A stretch of 64,000 bases of DNA from Bacteroidota bacterium (lineage in GTDB: Bacteria > Bacteroidota > Bacteroidia > AKYH767-A > OLB10), in assembly GCA_016713925.1 (NCBI GenBank), contig JADJOH010000008.1, forward strand, positions 1,114,940 through 1,178,939, written 5' to 3'. The translations under genes and the position numbers were made by a program. Below are positions 18,773-27,782 of the stretch, piece after piece (positions within the stretch are counted from its first letter, which is position 1; every line of letters starts with the position of its first letter). The notes below the pieces were generated by a model, which saw only the letters and a program-made list of their open reading frames with translations, was not told where the DNA came from and ran no database searches.

Positions 18773-18780
18773 CAAAGATA
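18773..18780 (-). promoter_or_regulatory. -7 box of the epimerase gene, 4 nt before the ATG
   Basis: On the minus strand this reads TATCTTTG, a perfect TAnnTTTG, ending 4 nt before the ATG. It supports the internal start at 18768 and suggests a leaderless or near-leaderless mRNA. Confidence 0.5.
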
Positions 18781-18955
18781 GTGCATTCGGGTAGGCAAAT
18801 ATATTTCCGGCGGGGCAGGAGGGAACTTCGGCTGTGTAAAATTTGTACGATTCCCTAATGATAAAGAAACCCTGACGAAGACCCTTCGCGTATTCGTAAT
18901 ATGTAAATTTGCAGCGGACCAAATCAGGATATAAAAGCCATTAAGGAATAGAGCT

Positions 18956-20250
18956 ATGACATTACCGCAACCACTGAATTTTATTGAAGAACTGAAATGG
19001 CGGGGGATGCTGCAGGACATCATGCCGGGTACTGAGGAAATGCTCAGCAAAGGACCTGTAAAAGGCTATATTGGATTTGATCCAACTGCAGATTCACTGG
19101 GTGTAGGAATCTGGTACAGGTAATGACCTTGTTGCATTTCCAACGCTGTGGTCATCAGCCGGTTGCCTTGGTGGGAGGTGCTACCGGAATGGTAGGTGAT
19201 CCTTCCGGTAAATCCGCTGAAAGGAATTTGCTGAATGAAGAACAGTTGCAAATTAATCTGAATGCCCAGCGCAAACAACTTGAAAAATTTCTTGATTTCT
19301 CTGCCGGACCATCTCAGGCGATGATCGTTAATAACTAATACTTATTTAAAAACTTTTCCTTTCTTGATTTTATCAGAGATGTAGGCAAGCATATTACTAT
19401 TAATTATATGATGGCGAAGGACAGTGTCCAGCGCAGAATGGAGACCGGTATTTCGTTTACAGAGTTCAGCTATCAGTTGGTGCAGGGATATGACTTTTAC
19501 TACCTGTGGAAGCATCTGGATATGAAATTACAGATGGGCGGTTCTGATCAATGGGGGAATATTACTACCGGCACTGAACTGATCCGGAGAATGGAAGGCG
19601 GCGAAGCGTTCGCCTTAACCACTCCGCTGATAAAAAAAGCCGATGGAACTAAATTCGGAAAAACGGAAGGTGGAAATATCTGGCTTGATCCTGCAAGAAC
19701 ATCTCCCTATAAATTTTATCAGTTCTGGATGAATAGCTCTGACGAAGACAGTAAAAATTATATCCGCATTTTTACTACTATGACTAAGGCAGAGGTGGAA
19801 GCCCTGGAATCTGCCCATGATCAATCACCGCATCTTCGCCTGTTGCAGAAAGCCATCGCTAAAGAAGTCACGATACGAGTGCACAGTGAAGAGGATTATA
19901 ATGCAGCAATGGAAGCCTCTGAGATTCTCTTTGGAAATGCACCAACAGAAGCGCTAAGCAAATTGGATGAAGATACCCTGCTCAGTGTTTTCGAAGGAGT
20001 CCCTCAAGTCAATATTTCAAAGTCAGATTTGGAAGCCGGCATCGCTCTTTTGGATCTGCTCGCTGATAAATCCGGTATATTTCCCTCTCGCGGTGAAGCA
20101 AGGAAGTTGGTGCAAAGCGGTGGTGTGAGTATCAATAAACAAAAAGTCAGTGATCCCAATGCACAACAAACAGCCACTGATCTCCTGCAAAATAAATATC
20201 TGCTCATCCAAAAAGGCAAGAAAAATTATTACCTCATCATCGCAAATTGA
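18956..20250 (+). pseudogene. tyrS: Tyrosyl-tRNA synthetase, interrupted at two places
   Basis: TyrRS charges tRNA-Tyr. Recognisable parts are 'KGYIGFDPTADSL' near residue 43, 'VALVGGATGMVGDPSGKSAERN', 'LQMGGSDQWGNITTGTELIRR', the KMSKS equivalent 'KFGKT', and a C-terminal S4 RNA-binding domain 'FPSRGEARKLVQSGGVSINKQKV'. The gene is broken twice. Near 19100-19110 the HIGH-type motif (expected LHVGHL) reads 'LGVG' and then loses one base. At 19336-19338 there is an in-frame TAA just where 'NNYDWFKN' is expected (read as NN-stop-YLFKN). As the enzyme is normally essential, either the sequence is wrong here or another copy exists. The longest intact piece is 19408-20250. Confidence 0.88.
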
Positions 20251-20267
20251 AATCGGTTCATTAAACT

Positions 20268-20487
20268 GTATCCCAACAGTAGCCCAACCATCTCTCATCA
20301 GTATATCAACCGTCTCCCAACAGTATATCAACCGCATCCCAATCGTATCCCAACAATATATCAACCGTATCCAAAAAGTATATCAACCGTCTCCCAACAG
20401 TATATCAACCGTCTCCCAACCATCTCCCAACCATCACCCAACAGTATATCAACAGTATATCAACAGTATCCCAACCGTATATCCCTC
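20268..20487. repeat. Twenty-unit 11-bp tandem array after tyrS
   Basis: Exactly twenty consecutive 11-bp units, with no length deviation, run from GTATCCCAACA to GTATATCCCTC. Positions 1-2 and 7-10 are well conserved (GT....CAAC) while positions 3-6 alternate among ATAT, CTCC and ATCC. It starts 17 bp after the tyrS stop and ends 6 bp before the next start codon. It is not a CRISPR: no spacers. Confidence 0.93.
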
Positions 20488-20493
20488 CCTCCC

Positions 20494-20706
20494 ATGTCTC
20501 CTCTCCGTCGTGTTATTATCGTTCTCCTCTCAGTAGGAGGTGGTTCAGTACTCTCCTATGGAATTTATAAATTACGTCGAGGTGGTGGTGAACTGACAAC
20601 ACAGGATACTCATTCCTTATTGACCAATATTGTTTTTTCAGTGGGTATTATTCTGGGAGTTGGATTTATGTTTTTATGGCGGAAGAAGAAAGGTCTTGAT
20701 AATTGA
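20494..20706 (+). CDS. Small two-TM membrane protein
   Basis: A 70-residue product with two hydrophobic helices (about 6-24 and 45-62) separated by a basic/polar loop 'KLRRGGGELTTQDTH', and a basic tail 'WRKKKGLDN'. I do not recognise a family. It lies directly between the tandem array and the YyaL-like gene, 40 bp before the latter, which suggests co-transcription. The plausible membrane topology supports a real gene, but its small size leaves doubt. Confidence 0.55.
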   Translation: MSPLRRVIIVLLSVGGGSVLSYGIYKLRRGGGELTTQDTHSLLTNIVFSVGIILGVGFMFLWRKKKGLDN

Positions 20707-20746
20707 ATCCTCCGATTGTTTTAACCCTCGCTAACCCCTATACAGA

Positions 20747-22438
20747 ATGAAAATTCCGAATGCGCTTATTCATTCCACATCTCCCTACCTGCTCCAGCAT
20801 GCGTATAATCCGGTGCAATGGTTTCCCTGGGGGGAGGAAGCCCTGAATAAAGCGCGGGAGGAGAATAAACTCATTATTGTGAGTATTGGTTATTCCGCCT
20901 GTCACTGGTGTCATGTGATGGAGCATGAAAGTTTTGAAGACGAAGAAGTGGCGACTGTGATGAATAAGTCCTTCGTATGTATTAAAGTCGATCGCGAAGA
21001 ACGTCCGGATATCGATCAGATTTATATGGATGCCGTACAGTTGATGACGAGTAGAGGGGGATGGCCTTTGAATGTGATCACCCTGCCCGATCAGCGTCCT
21101 ATTTATGGAGGTACTTACTTTCCAAAGGAACAATGGCGAACCAGTTTGCTGAAGGTTGCCGCTTTTTTTCGAAATGATCCCGACAAGTGTACGGAGTATG
21201 CCAACGAACTGACGGAAGGTGTGAATAAGATCAGTAAAGTTGTTCTGGTACCGGATAATGCCGATCGTTCTTTTCCTGACCATGCGGAACTGCTTCAACG
21301 TTGGGCGAAACAATGGGATAGGGAAGAAGGAGGTATGTTGCGTGCGCCGAAGTTTCCACTTCCCGATAGTTATCGCTATTTAATGGCAGCAGCATTTATA
21401 CGGAAAGATGCAGATGCTATAGATTATGTGAAGATGACATTGAGTAAAATGGCATTCGGTGGTATTTATGATCAGGTGGGAGGAGGTTTTACCCGCTATA
21501 GTACAGACATGACCTGGAAGGTACCGCATTTTGAAAAGATGCTCTACGACAATGCGCAGATGGTCTCGCTTTATTCAGATGCCTTTAAACTGACAGGAAA
21601 TAAATTGTATCAGGATATTATCACAGAGACACTGGAATTTATCGCGCGCGAAATGACCTCGGTAACCGGTGGATTTTATTCAGCGCTTGATGCAGATAGT
21701 GAAGGAGTAGAAGGAAAGTTTTATTGCTGGACGATCGATGAAGTGCAGGAGGTAACCGGAGATGATTTTAAGTTGGCAAGCGAATATTTTAATTTTAATG
21801 AGCAGGGCTATTGGGAACATGATGTATATATTCCACTTCGGAAGAATAGCGATGAAGAAATTGCCGGACGTTTTGGTTTGAGTTTATCCGAATTGAATAT
21901 ACGTATTTTCACGATCAAAGAAAAATTATTTCAGCGGCGTTCCGGCAGAGTGCGTCCCGGACTGGATAATAAAATGCTCTGTTCCTGGAATGCCCTCATG
22001 ATTTCCGGGTATCTCGATGGGTATGCGGCATTGCAGAAGGAAGAATATCTAAACGCTGCGATCAATGCTGCATCGTTTATAGAGAAGGTCTTCCTGAAGA
22101 ACGATGCGCACTTACTGCATAGTGCGAAGGAAGTGAATGGAGAAGTGATGGCTACAGTTGATGGATTTCTGGAAGATTATGCTTTTGTCATTGATGCATT
22201 TATTTCGCTTTATTCGGTGACAATGGAAACTTCTTACCTGGAGTTGGCCTCTCGTCTTACACAAACGACGATGGAAGAGTTTCATGACAAAGATTCCGGT
22301 TTGTTTTGGTTTACTTCTTCAAGAGCTGAAAAATTAATTGCCCGAAAACACGAAGTGCAGGATAATGTTATTCCTTCTTCGAATGCTGTTATGTCGCATA
22401 ATTTGCTGGGTTTGTCGGGGATTAATGGTGATATATGA
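20747..22438 (+). CDS. Thioredoxin domain-containing protein (YyaL/DUF255), N-terminal part
   Basis: The 563 residues cover a thioredoxin-like domain with the hallmark 'IGYSACHWCHVMEHESFED' (C-x-x-C between residues about 50 and 55) and 'VDREERPDIDQIYMDAVQ', followed by an (alpha/alpha) barrel of six-hairpin type ('GGIYDQVGGGFTRYSTD', 'PHFEKMLYDNAQM'). Family members (YyaL, SPATA20) have an unclear role, perhaps redox or sugar-related. The frame is ended by an in-frame TGA at 22436-22438; the usual protein continues through the next 110 residues, which are in the same frame. Nonsense mutation or base error. Confidence 0.9.
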   Translation: MKIPNALIHSTSPYLLQHAYNPVQWFPWGEEALNKAREENKLIIVSIGYSACHWCHVMEHESFEDEEVATVMNKSFVCIKVDREERPDIDQIYMDAVQLMTSRGGWPLNVITLPDQRPIYGGTYFPKEQWRTSLLKVAAFFRNDPDKCTEYANELTEGVNKISKVVLVPDNADRSFPDHAELLQRWAKQWDREEGGMLRAPKFPLPDSYRYLMAAAFIRKDADAIDYVKMTLSKMAFGGIYDQVGGGFTRYSTDMTWKVPHFEKMLYDNAQMVSLYSDAFKLTGNKLYQDIITETLEFIAREMTSVTGGFYSALDADSEGVEGKFYCWTIDEVQEVTGDDFKLASEYFNFNEQGYWEHDVYIPLRKNSDEEIAGRFGLSLSELNIRIFTIKEKLFQRRSGRVRPGLDNKMLCSWNALMISGYLDGYAALQKEEYLNAAINAASFIEKVFLKNDAHLLHSAKEVNGEVMATVDGFLEDYAFVIDAFISLYSVTMETSYLELASRLTQTTMEEFHDKDSGLFWFTSSRAEKLIARKHEVQDNVIPSSNAVMSHNLLGLSGINGDI

Positions 22439-22771
22439 ATGGAAACATTGTACAGGAAGATGCTGGTGCAGATGAAAGACGAGGTCGTGCGTGCTACACC
22501 CTGGCATAGCCGGTGGGCGAGGGTGTTTTTGGAATTGGAACAGGGCACGGAAGTCGCCATTTGCGGAGATGATGCTGCAATAAAATTAAGAGAAATACTG
22601 CGGAATTATCTCCCAACGAGTGTAATAGCAGCCGGTGTATCTTCTTCTTCCATCGCTTTGCTGGAGCACCGTTTTGTTGCCGGAAAAACTGGTATTTATG
22701 TTTGCAGGAATCAATCGTGTCAGCAACCTGTATTTTCTTCAGCCGAAGCGATCTTGCTGATTCAGGATTAA
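22439..22771 (+). CDS. YyaL/DUF255 protein, C-terminal part after an in-frame stop
   Basis: These 110 residues ('DEVVRATPWHSRWARVFLELEQGTEVAICG' and onward) match the C-terminal end of the YyaL/DUF255 protein. The piece is in the same frame as the upstream part and begins at an ATG that directly follows the TGA, so translational restart is conceivable, but the split removes the end of the barrel domain. It is best viewed as one 675-codon gene, 20747-22771, with a stop in it. Confidence 0.82.
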   Translation: METLYRKMLVQMKDEVVRATPWHSRWARVFLELEQGTEVAICGDDAAIKLREILRNYLPTSVIAAGVSSSSIALLEHRFVAGKTGIYVCRNQSCQQPVFSSAEAILLIQD

Positions 22772-22808
22772 AGTTTTGAATTACCTTTGGTCGCTCTTAA
22801 ATGATACT

Positions 22809-24857
22809 ATGAAAAAAAACCTATGGGTAAGTATTGCTATTGTCGGAATACTATTCACCTCTTGTAACGGCCCTAAAAAAGATAAAGAGGCCCTCGCCTT
22901 TGCAGATCCATTATTGGAAAACAGAGATACCAGTCTCTCTCCCGGCAACGACTTTTTCCGTTATGCCTGTGGTACCTGGTTGAAGAATAATCCCATTCCC
23001 ACCGCTGAAAATTCCTGGGGTATCTGGAGTTTAGTGCAGGAAGAGACGTATAACCGCATGCGAAAAGTGAGTGAGGAAGCGGCAGAAAAGAAATCAGCAG
23101 CCGGTAGTAACGAGCAAAAAATTGGCGATTTTTATTTTTCGGGTATGGATACCGTTACCATTGATAAATTAGGTATTACTCCTTTGAATGCCGACTTGCA
23201 ACGCATAGATGCGATAAAGGATTTGAAGTCGCTTGGAGAGGTGATTGCGCTGCATCAGACCTATGGTGTTGGGCCTGTTTTCGGTGCATATATTTTTCAG
23301 GATGAGAAAGCCAGTGAACAACAGGCGCTGCATTTTTATCAGGGCGGAATTGGCTTACCGGACCGCGACTATTATTTTAATACTGATAGCCGGACTAAGA
23401 TGATCCGTAATGAATATGTACTTCATCTGGCCGCCATGTTTAAGTTAATGGGAGAAGATAGTGTAAAGGCTAAGTCGAATGCTGCTACTATCATGAAAAT
23501 TGAAACTACGCTTGCAAAAGCTTCCAGAAAACTCGAAGACCTCCGTGATCCGTATTTGAATTACAATAAAATGCAGGTCGATGGATTGAATTCCCTGACT
23601 CCTTCCATTGACTGGAAGTCGATGTTAGAAGGGATGCATATTAAAAATGTAGATTCCGTGATCGTCGGTCAACCTGAATTTTTCCGTGAGGTAGAGAAGA
23701 GTTTGAAAGCCTATCCCATCGAAGACTGGAAAGTGTATCTGCGCTGGCAACTGGTAAATACTTTTGCGGCCTATCTCAGTAAGCCATTTGATGATCAGAA
23801 TTTCAAGTTTTATCGCACGGTATTGAGTGGAGTCAAAGAACAACGTCCGAGATGGAAGAGAGTAGTGGTTGAAGTGGAAAATTCTATAGGTGATCTGCTC
23901 GGACAATTGTATGTTCAGGAATATGTTTCTCCTGCATTTAAACAACGTTATCAGGATCTTACCAATAATATTCTTGAAGCATATCGGGATCGTATAAATA
24001 TGTTGAGTTGGATGTCGGATTCTACAAAGCAAAAGGCGTTGGTGAAGTTGAATTCAATTACAACGAAAGTCGCTTATCCGGATAAGTGGAAGGATTATTC
24101 CGCGCTGCAAATAGAAAGGAATAATTACGCCGGGAATATTTTGCGAAGCCATGTCTGGGCTCATGATTATGAAGTAGCGAAATTGGGTAAGCCCGTGGAT
24201 CGTACAGAATGGGGAATGACTCCTCAGACGTACAATGCCTATTACAATCCTTCCAATAATGAAATCGTATTGCCGGCTGCTATATTTATTATTCCGGGTC
24301 TTGCGGATTCATTGGCAGATGATGCGATTATATATGGTTATGCAGGTGCATCGACAATCGGTCATGAACTTACCCATGGCTTTGATGATCAGGGGCGGCA
24401 GTTTGATGAGAAAGGAAATTTGCGTAACTGGTGGAATTCAAATGACGAGATGGAATTCAATAAAAGAGCTAAGCTGATTGTGAAGCAATTTGATGAATTT
24501 AAAGTGTTAGATAGTTTAACTGTAAACGGCGAAGCTACTCAAGGTGAAAATATTGCCGACCTCGGTGGCGTTGTACTCGGCTATGAAGCATTCAAGAAAA
24601 CGGAACAGTATAAATCCGGTAAACTCATCAATGGCATGACTCCTGATCAGCGTTATTTCCTCGGCTATGCACTGAGTTGGTTAGGACATATGCGCGATGA
24701 GACATTAGCGATGCGCATCATGACGGATGTTCATGCTCCGAATTTCCTTCGTATCAATGGACCCCTCGCCAATATCCCCGAATTCCACAAAGCTTTCAAT
24801 ATAAAAGAAGGTGATCCGATGTTTCGTCCGGATAGCCTTCGGGTGAATATCTGGTAG
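22809..24857 (+). CDS. M13 family metallopeptidase (neprilysin/PepO-like) lipoprotein
   Basis: A zinc endopeptidase of about 682 residues. It starts with a lipoprotein signal (lipobox 'LFTSC', Cys19). The catalytic motif 'IGHELTHGFDDQGRQFD' gives H-E-x-x-H, with the third zinc ligand Glu in 'GENIADLGGVVLGYEAF'. 'NAYYNPSNNEIVLPAAI' and the C-terminal 'DVHAPNFLRINGPLANIPEFHKAF' are M13 hallmarks. Full family length. I chose the ATG at 22809, not the in-frame one at 22776, because the signal peptide begins there. Likely periplasmic peptide degradation. Palindromic repeats begin 4 bp after its stop. Confidence 0.94.
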   Translation: MKKNLWVSIAIVGILFTSCNGPKKDKEALAFADPLLENRDTSLSPGNDFFRYACGTWLKNNPIPTAENSWGIWSLVQEETYNRMRKVSEEAAEKKSAAGSNEQKIGDFYFSGMDTVTIDKLGITPLNADLQRIDAIKDLKSLGEVIALHQTYGVGPVFGAYIFQDEKASEQQALHFYQGGIGLPDRDYYFNTDSRTKMIRNEYVLHLAAMFKLMGEDSVKAKSNAATIMKIETTLAKASRKLEDLRDPYLNYNKMQVDGLNSLTPSIDWKSMLEGMHIKNVDSVIVGQPEFFREVEKSLKAYPIEDWKVYLRWQLVNTFAAYLSKPFDDQNFKFYRTVLSGVKEQRPRWKRVVVEVENSIGDLLGQLYVQEYVSPAFKQRYQDLTNNILEAYRDRINMLSWMSDSTKQKALVKLNSITTKVAYPDKWKDYSALQIERNNYAGNILRSHVWAHDYEVAKLGKPVDRTEWGMTPQTYNAYYNPSNNEIVLPAAIFIIPGLADSLADDAIIYGYAGASTIGHELTHGFDDQGRQFDEKGNLRNWWNSNDEMEFNKRAKLIVKQFDEFKVLDSLTVNGEATQGENIADLGGVVLGYEAFKKTEQYKSGKLINGMTPDQRYFLGYALSWLGHMRDETLAMRIMTDVHAPNFLRINGPLANIPEFHKAFNIKEGDPMFRPDSLRVNIW

Positions 24858-24861
24858 TAGT

Positions 24862-25108
24862 GACAGGTCGCGACCTGTCTCTATCACCCGACCTGTCTCT
24901 GGTAATGACAGGTCGCGACCTGTCTCTACTACGGACCGACCTGCCCGTCATGACAGGTCGCGACCTGTCACTACGACCTGTCTCTGGTAAAGACAGGTCG
25001 CGACCTGTCACTACCACCCGACCTGTCACTACTACCCGACCTGTCACTACCACCCGACCTGTCACCGCGACCACCCCACCGGCCCGTCATGACAGGTCGC
25101 GACCTGTC
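24862..25108. repeat. Cluster of 18-bp perfect palindromes
   Basis: GACAGGTCGCGACCTGTC occurs five times, at 24862, 24907, 24952, 24992 and 25091, each a perfect palindrome with an NruI-type TCGCGA centre. Between them are several half-sites of type CCCGACCTGTC followed by ACTAC or TCT. It fills the whole gap between the stops of the convergent M13 peptidase and DUF2330 genes. Confidence 0.9.
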
Positions 25109-25109
25109 A

Positions 25110-26696
25110 CTACGGCTTTTTCCTGTGCATGAGGAATAATCCTGTAATCGCAGCGAGGGCAACAAAGCCATAGGATAGATCTTTTTTCTCCCCCTGTTCG
25201 GATTCATCCTGCATGACGAAATCATCCTGACTGATGGCTGCAATGGAATCGGGTAATTTCACATCGTTACTTCCAATCGGATCATTTTCAGACGGCACAA
25301 GCTCAGTCGGTTGTGGACGGAAAGGTTTTGTTTTTTGATTTTTATTCTCTTGATGAATTGATCCTGTCTTGCCATCCGGAGGTTGCGGTGCCCTGTACCC
25401 CTGAAAATAAGACGGATATTCCCTGTACCGGCTCACATCCCAACCGGTGAGTGTTGCCAGTTCTCTTAACTCGTTTTTCCTGCTTTGAATTTTTTGCTCC
25501 TGATAGGATCCCCATTCCGGACAATCATTGATGTAAGGTGCCGGATGATTTAAGATATAGCGACATTGAAATTGTTCCCGGTTAGGAGTTTCCTGAAAGA
25601 TAAGGTCTTGAGGAAAGTCTCTTCTGTTATACGTCACGTGCAATCGGGTGAAGAATAACTGTCCCGTATAGCCGCTCCATCCTCCCGATTGTAACCAGTT
25701 CACTCCCGCTTCGGTTATTTCATTGTATAGAGGCGGCTGACTCGGGCAAGGATCGCACTTCACTGAATTTTGTCCGCTGAGGTCCCAGGCATATTCAAGA
25801 AATATATTGTCGTAACCTTCCCTGCGAATATTCTCTTTATACAGATCCGTATAGAACTTTCCGAAATGATCTTTAATAAATATCGGAACATTACGGTCGC
25901 TGGGCATTTTTACCGTGCGGTAGTTACTGGTTTCTATTCTTCCTTTTTGTGAAAATGCATAGATGATCATGTCCTGATTCCCTTCTCCATTCGCCATCCC
26001 TAAACGAATCGGAAGCATGAACTTGGGCGAATTGAAACTGATTTGCAATGGTCGCAGAATCTGACTCGACAAGCGCTGCTGCTCTTCCAGATTTACTTTT
26101 ACCACAAAGAATTTCATATTGCTTTTGATATAAGGTTCCAGTACTTCACGGGCTCCATCCGGAATTTTATACCCATGATCATTTAACCATCTCTCCAATC
26201 CTCCTGATTCCTGTGCGTTGAGAATTTGTATGTCATATTCTCCAACGGTATATCGTGCCACCACAGCTACTCTATACATGTCTTCTTCTCTCGACATCTC
26301 GCTGTCACTTACAGGAGCTCTGCTCTTCATGGTAGCCGCTGCCTGTACGCTCTCGTTCAAGTACATGCGCTGGCATGGTCCCTGGTCATGGTACTCTACC
26401 AGTCGGGGCCCGGAGTAAGCATCAAACTGATCGAAAATGCGTCGCTCCACCACTTTGATATCTTCTCGCTGTAGTACTGTTGGAACAGGAATCACCATGG
26501 CGAAATCAGAAACATTGCCCTGGAAATCGGAACTCATAGTTATTGTGCTTCGGTCTCCGTTTCTCACGAGGATGACTTGTGAGGTTTTGTTAAATAATTT
26601 TGCATCTGCTCTTGCAACATAGAAGCCGCAAAAGGCTTGCACCTGCTGTTGTGTGAGGAGGAACAGCAATGCCAATAGGAGGTTTTTTTTATTCAT
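25110..26696 (-). CDS. DUF2330 domain protein with C-terminal membrane anchor
   Basis: A 528-residue protein with a signal peptide (about 1-21), the DUF2330 start 'FCGFYVARADAKLFNKTSQVILVRNGDRSTITMSSDFQG', and 'MVIPVPTVLQ' that recurs in this family. A low-complexity polar segment (about 410-490) precedes a single membrane helix 'GFVALAAITGLFLM' and a basic tail 'HRKKP'. Function unknown; the layout points to an envelope-exposed domain anchored by its C-terminus. It follows the RnfD/UnbU-like gene by 34 bp on the same strand, so the two are probably one operon. Confidence 0.87.
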   Translation of the reverse strand: MNKKNLLLALLFLLTQQQVQAFCGFYVARADAKLFNKTSQVILVRNGDRSTITMSSDFQGNVSDFAMVIPVPTVLQREDIKVVERRIFDQFDAYSGPRLVEYHDQGPCQRMYLNESVQAAATMKSRAPVSDSEMSREEDMYRVAVVARYTVGEYDIQILNAQESGGLERWLNDHGYKIPDGAREVLEPYIKSNMKFFVVKVNLEEQQRLSSQILRPLQISFNSPKFMLPIRLGMANGEGNQDMIIYAFSQKGRIETSNYRTVKMPSDRNVPIFIKDHFGKFYTDLYKENIRREGYDNIFLEYAWDLSGQNSVKCDPCPSQPPLYNEITEAGVNWLQSGGWSGYTGQLFFTRLHVTYNRRDFPQDLIFQETPNREQFQCRYILNHPAPYINDCPEWGSYQEQKIQSRKNELRELATLTGWDVSRYREYPSYFQGYRAPQPPDGKTGSIHQENKNQKTKPFRPQPTELVPSENDPIGSNDVKLPDSIAAISQDDFVMQDESEQGEKKDLSYGFVALAAITGLFLMHRKKP

Positions 26697-26730
26697 GATA
26701 GATTTATTTTTAGATGTGTTTTGTTAAGAG

Positions 26731-27639
26731 TTATAAAGCAGGGGCTGTGGTAATTTTCTCCGGTATCCGATCCTGCCAGGTCCATCGCTCGCCCTTGAAG
26801 AAATAATCCAGTACAGATGTCAAAGGCGAAAGCAGAAATAAGGCCCATAACGGTGATCCGTTGACCCAATGGTAGGCTTGTAAATAGAAGGCGAGAAGTC
26901 CGACGGAAAAAGCCCAGATTATGCGTACAATTTTATGGGAAGGAGTAGAGGCCGGATCGGTAATCATAAAAAAAGTGAAGAGTAACAACGATCCGCTGGT
27001 AAATAAATGTGTCAGGGCATCCACCGGCCAGTTTTGCCATAAGAGCATTCGTATCAGAAAAGCTCCTCCATAAGCGGCGATAAAACTTAACGCTAACTCC
27101 AGTCGGTTGGCTCGGGTGACAACAAGAAAACCCAGGATGCCTACTAAGAATAACCAAATGCCTTCACTTCCCCATTGCCCGGGTGATATCCACCCCTGAC
27201 CGGTTATTAAGATGGTGGCGCATATGCCTACGTTGGCCGGATTGAAGAAGTGCTTACCATTGGTTTTGAAAAAGAACTTTGACGAAATAGCGATAAATGC
27301 GGCCAGAATTACTACTGTGGTTTGATCGCTCCGAAACAGCAGACATAAGCTAAAAGAGGTGATCAACGCACTTTTTAAGGAGTGAATGGGCAGTCGAAGG
27401 AGAAGGATACCGGCCAGTTGTGTCGTTAATGCTATCAGGAATGTTAGGGGAATTTGCCATCCCGGCATCGACCAGTTGAGGGCGAAAAGTCCGGTCAGGA
27501 GAAAGATGAATAAGAAGGTGAGTTGATAATGTCTTGCGTCGGAGCTGTAATCAGCAATCCATCGGGAAGTTCCCGATCTTATTGTTGTGAGCATATGGAA
27601 GAATTTTGAAGGTAGATGTAGTGCCGACAGGAATTCCAT
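26731..27639 (-). CDS. RnfD/NqrB-like integral membrane protein (UnbU-like)
   Basis: The 302-residue protein has about nine or ten hydrophobic helices. 'NGKHFFNPANVGI' (about 126-138) and 'FTFFMITDPASTPSHK' (about 220-235) match the conserved segments of RnfD and NqrB, membrane subunits that bind flavin covalently in ion-pumping redox complexes; the Thr/Ser flavin site 'S/T-x-A-T' is not evident. It is an orphan, with no other rnf or nqr genes here. Related orphans are the UnbU proteins found next to UnbV (FG-GAP/ASPIC) proteins, and such a protein is encoded at 29581-32430. An internal ATG at 27594 is an alternative start. Confidence 0.78.
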   Translation of the reverse strand: MEFLSALHLPSKFFHMLTTIRSGTSRWIADYSSDARHYQLTFLFIFLLTGLFALNWSMPGWQIPLTFLIALTTQLAGILLLRLPIHSLKSALITSFSLCLLFRSDQTTVVILAAFIAISSKFFFKTNGKHFFNPANVGICATILITGQGWISPGQWGSEGIWLFLVGILGFLVVTRANRLELALSFIAAYGGAFLIRMLLWQNWPVDALTHLFTSGSLLLFTFFMITDPASTPSHKIVRIIWAFSVGLLAFYLQAYHWVNGSPLWALFLLSPLTSVLDYFFKGERWTWQDRIPEKITTAPAL

Positions 27640-27782
27640 ACCGTCCGGAAAGAAAAATCTGCATTTTAGGGCACCATGACCCGGAAGAAGACTTCCTTCG
27701 CTTAACTTAGCGTCGCGGAATACCCGACTTAATAAAGTGGCGGACTTCCATAAATAAACTCACTTGCAAGAAGAATAATCGT

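Noticed and set aside
20268..20487. CRISPR array
   Set aside because: Units are 11 bp with no unique spacers, and no cas genes are present.
20150..20536. 128-codon plus-strand frame
   Set aside because: It overlaps the end of tyrS in another frame and runs through the 11-bp array; its repetitive SISTVSQQYIN content comes from the array.
20747..22771. TGA read as an amino acid (recoding)
   Set aside because: TGA is the natural stop of other genes here (tadA, pbpC-operon and pyk-operon genes), so the in-frame TGA is more likely a mutation or error.
24796..25243. Open frames rich in 'VVVTGR' and 'DLSL'
   Set aside because: They are translations of the palindrome cluster on both strands; no family similarity.
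26731..27639. Part of a full Rnf or Nqr ion-pumping complex
   Set aside because: No other rnf or nqr subunit is encoded in the window, and the flavin-attachment motif is not evident.
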